A DNA stretch of 16,732 nucleotides from Bryobacteraceae bacterium. Its GTDB lineage: Bacteria; Acidobacteriota; Terriglobia; Bryobacterales; Bryobacteraceae. The stretch spans positions 1 through 16,732 of the forward strand of contig JACMLA010000828.1 of NCBI GenBank assembly GCA_014379815.1. The letters run 5' to 3'. Positions 8,127-14,169 of this stretch are shown here, piece after piece; within the stretch, counting starts at the first letter, position 1, and the number at the start of each line of letters is the position of its first letter. A program made the position numbers and the translations under genes. A model generated the notes under the pieces. It worked only from the letters and a program-made list of their open reading frames with translations, was not told the DNA's origin and searched no databases.

Positions 8127-8818
8127 AGTAAATCTGCCGCAACGTAGCGGTGCAGCGGCGTAGCATCGCTGGGCGGCCACATGGAGCTAACGGAACCGGG
8201 TCGATAGAAAGTTGCGGTAAGGCTGCGTCTGGAGAATGCCGAATCGTTTGCTACGGAGGAAACGGCATGCCAGGAACTTTCAGACCTTACGATAACGGCT
8301 GAGTTTCCTGTGATCGGCAAAATCTCGGCTGCTAAATCGACGGGATCGGCCGAACGGAGAACCCTAAGGCAGCCACCATCGGCGCTATTCCAGGACCGGT
8401 TGAAGTAGAGCACGTGGGTGACGATCTTCTCGGGAAGGTCCCGATGCGGGCCGAGCGAACCGCCAGGCCCATAGTGAAACACGTTCACCTCCAGCAGCGA
8501 TTGAGTAAGATCGCAACCGCTTAAGTCCATCATGGCGTCGCGATACTCGGTGGAAATCAGATCCTCAGCTAATGCCCGCCAGGATTCGCTTATGTCGTCA
8601 GGATACGAAACAATGTGCGCGCCCATCTGAATCAGCGGCCGCGCCTCATATTCATAGTTTTTCTCTCCACCCTGTGCCGACACCAGTTTGAAGTGATCGC
8701 ACGGGTACGTGGCAGATAGGCTCGCGGCGTCCCCGGGGCTGAAAAGATCACCGATAGCTGCCCACTGGTAAGGCTCGGTCTCGAGTTGATGATGAGTTAT
8801 CTGATTGAGGTTTAACAA
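8123..8818 (-). CDS. 2-oxoglutarate/Fe(II)-dependent oxygenase (prolyl-4-hydroxylase-like fold)
   Basis: The predicted 231-aa oxygenase hydroxylates or oxidises a substrate using 2-oxoglutarate, O2 and Fe(II). Iron ligands are visible as H125-x-D127 in SLGPHRDLPEK and H184 in SSWHAVSSV. R197 or R198 in SRRSLTATF is placed to bind 2-oxoglutarate. HVLYFNRSWNSADGGCLRVL matches the core strands of the 2OG-FeII_Oxy_3 type. I chose a TTG start at 8818 because GGAGG lies 7 nt upstream and the overlap with the pyruvyltransferase gene is then only 7 bp. A GTG at 8881 would add 21 residues but overlaps 70 bp and has no ribosome-binding site. Its place between two glycan-enzyme genes suggests a sugar or lipid-carrier substrate, as for the Kdo hydroxylase KdoO, but a protein or small-molecule substrate is not excluded. 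Confidence 0.8.
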   Translation of the reverse strand: MLNLNQITHHQLETEPYQWAAIGDLFSPGDAASLSATYPCDHFKLVSAQGGEKNYEYEARPLIQMGAHIVSYPDDISESWRALAEDLISTEYRDAMMDLSGCDLTQSLLEVNVFHYGPGGSLGPHRDLPEKIVTHVLYFNRSWNSADGGCLRVLRSADPVDLAAEILPITGNSAVIVRSESSWHAVSSVANDSAFSRRSLTATFYRPGSVSSMWPPSDATPLHRYVAADLL

Positions 8819-10257
8819 ATGCCGTCCTCCTGCTTCCGCAACTGGCGCTGAATCACGCGAATTGGTTTGGTCAGTCTCCACGACGCCGAAGCCAGAATGG
8901 CCGCAATGTGGGCATCGCGGAGAGCGATTTCCGCACAGGCGGAAGAAAGCTGTCGTTTGACGTTATCCAGTCTCGCTTGTTGCTCCATTTGTTTGACGTT
9001 GGCAGCGGCCAGTTTCCGCTCCGCCTCGGCAAGATGTTGGCCATATTCGGCTTGCTCGCTGGCCAGTGTTCCGACCGATCCCGCTGTACTGATTTCCGCA
9101 TCTTCGAGCAGGGTTGGCAGAGTCTGCAGGAAACGATTCATTGCGATGGACGTTAAGGTCGGCCCTGATCTCAGGATGTCAGCGACGCGATCCCAATGGC
9201 TCGCAAGCGGAGGGTACGTGGCAAGCACCGCGGCGGACGGTGGCTTCCTTCCCAGGCGCGTCAGAAACCAGTCTGGCTGCGGTTCGCCATCGGCCGGCAA
9301 AGAGAAAATTGTATCGAAATGCTGCAATGCGCAATACTTGCCTGTGGCCAGGTTGTGCTTCGTAAAGATGGGTACGCCGGACGTTAACGCCGTGATGAAA
9401 AGGTGGTAGCTGTGGCCGACGACTGCTTCGGACCTGCCGATCAACTCAGCTATCGCAAGAGGTCTTGGCCATTCAGACAAACGGACCACACCTGTTGGGC
9501 CAGCGTCAATGTTGTCTTCCCGTTCACCGAGCACTGGGCCAATGGGCAAAGCCAGGAACTGCAGGTTTCCCAACTGTTCCCTATGCTTTCGCACGAAGCG
9601 AGCGAACCCTTCCAGGCCCTGTGTTGCCTGCACTAGCACGTATGGGCTCTTGAGTCCGCTGGATTCACAGAGACGTTGATACTCGGGCGAGGGAGGAGCG
9701 TCCAGCTCCAGCAACCGCGTGAGTGCGAATGCGGTATCAGGAGTCACCGTTACGGGCGCGCTAGTCAACCGGGCCATAGCTAATCGTGACGGCTCATCCC
9801 GAACCGAAATGTAAGAGCTTAGCGTAAGCGCTCTCTCGAGGAGCGGGATTGCCCAGGGGGGAACATCATTACAATGCATGCCCGGTGCATTCCAAATCAA
9901 GGGGACGTTGTTTTGAAGCGCGATCAGCGCCGGCGTAAGCCAGTACCCGGTTGGATGATGAATTCCGGGAGTCGGAGGACTGTACCCAGGCGCGACATCC
10001 TTGTCGAAACGTATCAGAAAGCCACCTCCGATCAGCAATCCATCCAGGCGGTGGACGATTTCTGGTAACGACGAGACAGAGGTAACCTCATAAGCCCACG
10101 CCGGTGGCGCCTTGGTGTGGTACGAGAAGCGATGGACCTTAACTTCGCCGAGTCGCTCTCTAAGCTCTAATTCGGCGATTAAGGGGAATAGCAGATCACC
10201 ATAGTTGGCGACGTCGAAAGTACCACATATGCCGACCTCCCATCGTCGCTCTCCCAT
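8812..10257 (-). CDS. Polysaccharide pyruvyltransferase family protein with C-terminal coiled coil and SASW tail
   Basis: The 481-aa protein belongs to the polysaccharide pyruvyltransferase family (PF04230; CsaB, WcaK, ExoV), which transfers pyruvate from PEP to form a ketal on a sugar. Seen: TFDVANYGDLLFPLI at 13-27, the typical N-terminal NxGD signature; IGGGFLIRF at 76; YISVRDEPS at 149; and GHSYHLFITALTSGVP at 281-296, matching the conserved substrate-site block. Residues about 395-455 form a coiled coil, followed by ILASASWRLTKPIRVIQRQLR at the C-terminus. It is the first gene of the five-gene minus-strand operon. AAGGA lies about 9 nt before the ATG. Some members of this family transfer other groups, so pyruvylation is likely rather than proven. 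Confidence 0.85.
   Translation of the reverse strand: MGERRWEVGICGTFDVANYGDLLFPLIAELELRERLGEVKVHRFSYHTKAPPAWAYEVTSVSSLPEIVHRLDGLLIGGGFLIRFDKDVAPGYSPPTPGIHHPTGYWLTPALIALQNNVPLIWNAPGMHCNDVPPWAIPLLERALTLSSYISVRDEPSRLAMARLTSAPVTVTPDTAFALTRLLELDAPPSPEYQRLCESSGLKSPYVLVQATQGLEGFARFVRKHREQLGNLQFLALPIGPVLGEREDNIDAGPTGVVRLSEWPRPLAIAELIGRSEAVVGHSYHLFITALTSGVPIFTKHNLATGKYCALQHFDTIFSLPADGEPQPDWFLTRLGRKPPSAAVLATYPPLASHWDRVADILRSGPTLTSIAMNRFLQTLPTLLEDAEISTAGSVGTLASEQAEYGQHLAEAERKLAAANVKQMEQQARLDNVKRQLSSACAEIALRDAHIAAILASASWRLTKPIRVIQRQLRKQEDGIC
8819..8830 (-). promoter_or_regulatory. Ribosome-binding site selecting the TTG start of the oxygenase
   Basis: On the minus strand GGAGG (8830-8826) precedes TTG (8818-8816) by 7 nt, an optimal Shine-Dalgarno arrangement. 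It lies inside the last codons of the pyruvyltransferase gene, so the two are probably translationally coupled. Confidence 0.6.
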
Positions 10258-10452
10258 TTAGTCTGTCCTTTATCGCCCCCTTTTCGGATTGCCGGCATGC
10301 GAGTCAAATTCCTGTCCAGGAGAGGTTATCACGAACGATGCTCGCTGGTGCGATATATATTAAGCTACTTTGCAAAGGTTGAAGTGTAGCCATCAAAACT
10401 CTTTGAGCCATGTAAATCTGCAGAGTTTTCGTTCCCAGTCGGAGCTAATTCA
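10258..10452. promoter_or_regulatory. Divergent intergenic region between the two operons
   Basis: This 195-bp region separates the minus-strand operon from the plus-strand glycosyltransferase gene and should hold promoters for both. An AT-rich patch lies at 10351-10380. On the minus strand TTCAAC (10383-10378) followed after 15 nt by TAATAT (10362-10357), or by the overlapping TATATA after 18 nt, is a weak sigma70-like pair. No convincing plus-strand promoter was found. An 8-bp inverted repeat lies at 10395-10429. No small gene is visible. Confidence 0.4.
10395..10429. repeat. Inverted repeat upstream of the plus-strand glycosyltransferase gene
   Basis: AAAACTCT (10395-10402) and AGAGTTTT (10422-10429) are perfect 8-bp complements with a 19-nt spacer. 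The right arm ends 12 nt before the GGAG ribosome-binding site of the gene at 10453. It could be an operator for a dimeric regulator or a leader hairpin. An 8-bp repeat may also arise by chance. Confidence 0.4.
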
Positions 10453-11799
10453 TTGAGGTTGTTCGGTCATCGCCTGCTCTCTGGCAGGAATTGGGAGTTA
10501 GTCCGGCCGTATGGCCGTTGGGCATATTACCAATTTTTTCCAGAACGTCGCCCTCCATACTTGAGTGCAGCCTGGGATTATCCGTTTTGCCGGTTGGGAA
10601 TTGACTCGCTCCCCCGTTGGAGTGATGGTGACCCGGATCGCCAGGTGTTCCTGTTTTTCCCTCTAGCGGACTGGCACGCCCGAATGCAGAGATCGCAACA
10701 TCTGGCAAAAGCCCTCGTGAAACGGGGACACGTTTGCCTTTACATTAACCCTCATCTTGGCCTCGAGTATCCCACTCCCCCGCTATGCTCCCCCCGGTCG
10801 CGGGTCTCAAGTCTTTCGCCCGGGATCCTTGAACTCCACATACATCTTCCCGCAGAGCACGGAGTGACATCCCGCGCTCTGCACCCTTCCGAAGTAAAGC
10901 AAGTTGTCCACGCGGTTGGCTCCCTGATGAATGAACTGGAACTCAAGCGTGCCGTTCAGATCGTGAGCCTGCCCTCGTGGCTCGATGTGGTCGCGACATT
11001 GCGCAACGAGTATGGCTTTCCGATTATCTACGATTGTCATGACTATCTCCCAGGTTTTCATCGCCTGGCCCCCGAGATCATTGAGGCAGAGCCATTTCTC
11101 CTCCATTCTTGCGATCAGGTCATCTTTTCCGCGCAGTATCTGATGGATCTTCAGACTGAGAAGGCGCCCGCCGTTACCTCAAAGGCCCTGCTGCTCAGAA
11201 ACGCCAGTGACCCTCGCCATTTTGTAGCGCAACGGGAGCCCAGGAAACCTCGGGAGAGACGTCGGATTGGATACATCGGTAGTTTGGACCACTGGCTGGA
11301 CCTTGAGTTGCTTGAAGCCGTTGTTGCCGTAAACCGGCACTTCGATTTTGTTCTCGCTGGACGCATGGAAGATAGCCGCCTGCTTCAGTTGCGGCGTTTT
11401 CCCAACGTCGAATTGACCGGCGAGATTCCGTATTCATCGATTCCCGCGTTTCTGCAAAACTGTGATGTTGGCATCATTCCGTTTTGTCGAACTCCGCTGA
11501 CTTTGTCTGCCAACCCAATCAAGATGTACGAGTATTTCAGTGCGGGTCTTCCCGTCGTCAGCACGCGCTTACCAGAGGTCGAACTGTACCGGGAACTGGT
11601 TTATGTCGCGGACACCGCAACCCAGTTTGGGAAGCACCTGGAGCGGGCTGTACACGAAAGAGATGCGGGCCTCAGGGAACAGAGAATCGCGACAGCTGAG
11701 CGGGAAACTTGGGAGAATCGCGCGACCGCCTTTTTGGATTACCTTGATCTTTGCCCTTTTTTCAAATCGCGATCGTCGGACGTCATGACATCGAGGTAA
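10453..11799 (+). CDS. GT4-like glycosyltransferase
   Basis: The 448-aa GT-B glycosyltransferase is a divergent paralogue of the two GT4-like domains on the minus strand. Shared landmarks are WHARMQRSQHLAKAL at 74, IIYDCHDYLPGF at 191, GYIGSLDHWLDLELL at 273 and NPIKMYEYFSAGLPVVS at 354-370. It has an extra N-terminus of about 60 residues (RPYGRWAYYQFFPERRPP) that precedes the GT-B fold, is rich in aromatic and basic residues, and could be a membrane or partner contact. The start is TTG at 10453, with GGAG at 10441-10444 and an 8-nt spacer. An in-frame TAG at 10387 lies upstream with no ATG in between, so a longer product is unlikely. It heads the plus-strand gene group. The donor sugar is not predictable. 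Confidence 0.85.
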   Translation: MRLFGHRLLSGRNWELVRPYGRWAYYQFFPERRPPYLSAAWDYPFCRLGIDSLPRWSDGDPDRQVFLFFPLADWHARMQRSQHLAKALVKRGHVCLYINPHLGLEYPTPPLCSPRSRVSSLSPGILELHIHLPAEHGVTSRALHPSEVKQVVHAVGSLMNELELKRAVQIVSLPSWLDVVATLRNEYGFPIIYDCHDYLPGFHRLAPEIIEAEPFLLHSCDQVIFSAQYLMDLQTEKAPAVTSKALLLRNASDPRHFVAQREPRKPRERRRIGYIGSLDHWLDLELLEAVVAVNRHFDFVLAGRMEDSRLLQLRRFPNVELTGEIPYSSIPAFLQNCDVGIIPFCRTPLTLSANPIKMYEYFSAGLPVVSTRLPEVELYRELVYVADTATQFGKHLERAVHERDAGLREQRIATAERETWENRATAFLDYLDLCPFFKSRSSDVMTSR

Positions 11800-11860
11800 A
11801 CGATGTTCGTTCACAATTTGAGAAAACATAAATAAAAACGCGTTTCGATTGTAGACTTTA

Positions 11861-11890
11861 TGCAAACCTTACCCGTGCAAACCTTACCCG
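11861..11890 (+). repeat. Perfect tandem repeat, two 15-bp units
   Basis: TGCAAACCTTACCCG occurs twice head to tail (11861-11875 and 11876-11890), and the second copy ends 5 nt before the ATG of the GT2-GtrA gene. It occupies the place of the ribosome-binding site, and no GGAG-like sequence is present. The preceding 50 bp (11811-11860) are notably AT-rich and are the most likely place for an internal promoter, though no clear -35/-10 pair was found. Confidence 0.75.
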
Positions 11891-11895
11891 CATAG

Positions 11896-12942
11896 ATGAG
11901 CGTCTCCCCAACACCACGGGATGTTGTCCTCTTAATCCCTGCTTACAAGCCGTCTTCGATGCTGCCCGATCTCGTTCGAACTGTACTTTCCGGTGAGGGA
12001 AGCCCAATTTCATCTGCCATGGTTGTCGACGACGGAAGCGGTCCGGACTGCGAAGCTATCTTCGACGCAGTTCGACAGATACCGAAGGTGGTACTCGTTC
12101 GGCACGTCGTCAATCTTGGCAAGGGCGCCGCGCTAAAAACCGGATTCAATGCCGCACTGGTGAAGTGGCCGAACGCCGCGGGATTGGTAACTGCCGATGC
12201 TGATGGGCAACACGCGGCGGGAGACATTCTGGCTGTTGCGCAGATGCTTTCCGAGTCGCCGCACTCGCTCGTGCTGGGAACCCGGCAGTTCAATGGCAGT
12301 GTGCCAATGCGCAGCCGCTTCGGCAACTCGCTAACCAGGCGCGTCTTCCAGCTGGCAACCGGTACTCCGGTAGCGGACACACAGACGGGCTTGCGTGGCT
12401 GGCCAAGGAAGCACTGCCTCGCTGCGCTTCGTGTTCCTCTGAACGGCTACGATTTCGAACTGGAGTGCCTCGTCAGTGGACGCGGAAACATCCGGGAAGT
12501 GCCGGTCAAAACAATCTACCTTGACAATAACCAGTCCTCCCATTTCAATCCAGTGCTGGATTCCATGCGAATCTATTTTGTTTTTCTCCGTTATTGCGCA
12601 TCTGGCTTGTTGGCAGCGCTGGTAGATTCCTTGATTTTCTATGCCGTCTATCGAAGTGGAGGCGGTGCGGCGTCGGCCCAAGTCGCGGGGCGTGCGGCGG
12701 CTGTAAGTGTGGCGTTTCTCGTGGCGCGAAACGTAGTGTTCCGGAGCGACGCAAGGCTGTGGAACTCGCTGGCAAAGTACCTGGGTCTTGTCGTCGTTAT
12801 GGGCTTTGTTTCGTTCAGCATCCTGCAGGTCCTGCGTACCAGTTTCGGTATGCCAGTACTTGTAGCCAAGCTAAGTGCCGAGGCAGTGTTGTTCCTTGGC
12901 AACTTCGCTATTCAACGCGATTTCATATTTGTGCGCAGATGA
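11896..12942 (+). CDS. GT2 polyprenyl-phosphate glycosyltransferase fused to GtrA-like flippase domain
   Basis: Residues 10-215 are a GT2 domain: VVLLIPAYKP, VVDDGSG at 43, VNLGKGAALKTGFN at 72, and TADADGQH at 99-106, where D101-A-D103 is the metal/nucleotide site. The pattern is that of DPM1/dolichyl-P-glucose-type synthases. Residues about 230-347 hold four hydrophobic helices of the GtrA family, with RYCASGLLAALVDSLIFY at the start and NFAIQRDFIFVRR at the end. GtrA proteins are thought to move polyprenyl-phosphate sugars across the membrane, so synthesis and translocation would be joined in one chain. The product, an undecaprenyl-phosphate sugar, is a plausible donor for the GT-C enzyme at 4371-6842. 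An in-frame TAG immediately precedes the ATG, fixing the start. Gene order continues with a 31-bp gap to the methyltransferase gene. Confidence 0.88.
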   Translation: MSVSPTPRDVVLLIPAYKPSSMLPDLVRTVLSGEGSPISSAMVVDDGSGPDCEAIFDAVRQIPKVVLVRHVVNLGKGAALKTGFNAALVKWPNAAGLVTADADGQHAAGDILAVAQMLSESPHSLVLGTRQFNGSVPMRSRFGNSLTRRVFQLATGTPVADTQTGLRGWPRKHCLAALRVPLNGYDFELECLVSGRGNIREVPVKTIYLDNNQSSHFNPVLDSMRIYFVFLRYCASGLLAALVDSLIFYAVYRSGGGAASAQVAGRAAAVSVAFLVARNVVFRSDARLWNSLAKYLGLVVVMGFVSFSILQVLRTSFGMPVLVAKLSAEAVLFLGNFAIQRDFIFVRR

Positions 12943-12973
12943 CCTTCTCCCGCTCCAGTCAGGCTAAAGCAAA

Positions 12974-13753
12974 ATGAAGGATCTCATCACAGATTCGCGC
13001 CTGGCCGGCCTCGAGATGGGGTCGCCAGAATGGTTTGCTGCGCAGCGTCGAATGATACAGGAAAAACCGCTCATCCGCCGCTGCTACGATCTGTGGTACA
13101 GCAGGCTTCTTAGGGATGCCGATTCTGTGCCCGCATCACGGAAACTGACGGTTGTCGAACTTGGCAGCGGTTCCAGCTACATCAAACGACTGCGCCCTGC
13201 CGTGATCACGTCCGACATCGCTGAGGGCGTTGCCGATATGGTTATCGATGGCCGCGAACTGCCCTTTCCTGACCATAGCGTCGCTGCTCTGCTCCTGACA
13301 CATGTCTTCCACCACATTCCAAACGTGCACGCTTTTTTCAGCGAATCACTGCGGGTTCTGGTCCCCGGTGGAGTGATTTCCATGGTCGAATGCACGCATA
13401 CTCCATTCGCCCGGCTGTTCTTTGGAAGAATTCACCCCGAACCATTCAATGACCGCGCAACCGAGTGGGCGTTTCCTTCTAAGGGACGAATGCTCGACTC
13501 AAACCAGGCACTTTCGTGGATTGTATTTGAACGTGATCTCGGCCGGTTCCGGACGTTGTATCCGACCCTCGTCCTTGAGAGATGGGCGTACCTTCCCTGG
13601 TTCAGCTATCTCCTGTCGGGCGGAGTAAATCTGAGAAGCGCGGTGCCGCCATTGCTCGAGGGCGTGGTGGCCCGACTCGATAACATCCTCCTACCTCTGG
13701 ATCCGATGTTTGCGATTCACTGGCATCTCACGATCCGCAAGACCGGCGAATGA
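12974..13753 (+). CDS. Class I SAM-dependent methyltransferase
   Basis: The 259-aa protein has the Methyltransf_11-type core: motif I VVELGSGSSYI (60-70), an acidic strand-2 end ITSDIAEG (78-85), DGRELPFPDHSVAALLLTHVFHHI (92-115) and LRVLVPGGVISMVE (126-139). It probably methylates a sugar or another intermediate of this locus. Together with the SAM fold, the C-terminal 110 residues (RWAYLPWFSYLLSG and similar) are aromatic-rich and may contact a lipid-linked or membrane substrate. It is coupled to the next gene by an ATGA overlap. The substrate cannot be inferred from sequence. Confidence 0.8.
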   Translation: MKDLITDSRLAGLEMGSPEWFAAQRRMIQEKPLIRRCYDLWYSRLLRDADSVPASRKLTVVELGSGSSYIKRLRPAVITSDIAEGVADMVIDGRELPFPDHSVAALLLTHVFHHIPNVHAFFSESLRVLVPGGVISMVECTHTPFARLFFGRIHPEPFNDRATEWAFPSKGRMLDSNQALSWIVFERDLGRFRTLYPTLVLERWAYLPWFSYLLSGGVNLRSAVPPLLEGVVARLDNILLPLDPMFAIHWHLTIRKTGE

Positions 13754-14169
13754 CGGGGAGCGTCTGGAATGACAGGGCTCTCCGAAGGGAGGCTGAGTAT
13801 CTTCATGGAGCATTGTTTAATTCTCCCGCGCCGCCTGAGGTGCAGGAACGGTACGTGCAACTGCATGCCGTTTGCTTCCCCTGCCCGGACCCAGTCGAAA
13901 AGGCTACGACGGAACAGATCGTCAGACTTGGCCTGGACGCGGAGGCCATCGAGTGCGCCTTCCGGCTGAGGGGACAGAGGCACCTGCTGACTGGCAAAAT
14001 GCACGCCCTGCTGTATCTGGTAGAGGTCCGGCGTGAGTACTACCGGCTATTCTTCGAGGACTCGGCATCGCCCGTGAAGGGGAAAGCTTACCTTGTCTGG
14101 GCGATCGTGCTGGGCGCGGGAAAGGCATTGAAGGGCGAGTTCCTGATTCGGAGTCACCGCCTTGATTGA
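13750..14169 (+). CDS. Uncharacterised 139-aa protein, coupled to methyltransferase and oxidoreductase genes
   Basis: I do not recognise a family. The start overlaps the methyltransferase stop (ATGA), and the end overlaps the TTG start of the oxidoreductase by 8 bp, so it is almost certainly translated with both. Visible features: a largely helical, basic chain; a C42-F-P-C45 pair followed by PDP; a conserved-looking helix RHLLTGKMHALLYLVEVRRE (77-96) then YYRLFF; and a hydrophobic stretch AYLVWAIVLGAGKAL at 113-127. No signal peptide is seen. GMC dehydrogenases often have a small partner subunit (for example gluconate 2-dehydrogenase subunit 3), and this could fill that role. I see no motif proving it, and the chain lacks a Tat leader. 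It could equally be a scaffold for the coupled enzymes. Confidence 0.7.
   Translation: MTGSVWNDRALRREAEYLHGALFNSPAPPEVQERYVQLHAVCFPCPDPVEKATTEQIVRLGLDAEAIECAFRLRGQRHLLTGKMHALLYLVEVRREYYRLFFEDSASPVKGKAYLVWAIVLGAGKALKGEFLIRSHRLD
14150..14164 (+). promoter_or_regulatory. Ribosome-binding site and TTG start of the flavin oxidoreductase
   Basis: GGAG (14150-14153) precedes TTG (14162-14164) by 8 nt within the last codons of the 139-aa gene. Starting here gives MIDYLIIGSGPAG, placing the FAD-binding strand at the extreme N-terminus as expected for the fold, so the TTG is well supported. Confidence 0.65.

Noticed and set aside
8127..8180. Longer start (ATG at 8180) for the middle GT4 gene
   Set aside because: It would overlap the oxygenase gene by 58 bp and adds an arginine/alanine-rich stretch that reads as out-of-frame coding. 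The ATG at 8126 gives a classic ATGA overlap.
8819..8881. GTG start at 8881 for the oxygenase
   Set aside because: 70-bp overlap with the pyruvyltransferase gene and no ribosome-binding site, whereas TTG at 8818 has GGAGG at ideal spacing. Not fully excluded.
8867..9409. 180-codon open frame on the plus strand
   Set aside because: It lies wholly opposite the oxygenase/pyruvyltransferase genes, has low-complexity Ser/Ala/Arg-rich composition and no recognisable motif.
11788..11806. Terminator after the plus-strand GT4 gene (ACATCG/CGATGT hairpin at the stop codon)
   Set aside because: Stem of only 6 bp with no following T-run; read-through into the GT2-GtrA gene is likely.
11861..11890. CRISPR-like array
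   Set aside because: Only two directly adjacent 15-bp units with no spacers and no cas genes.
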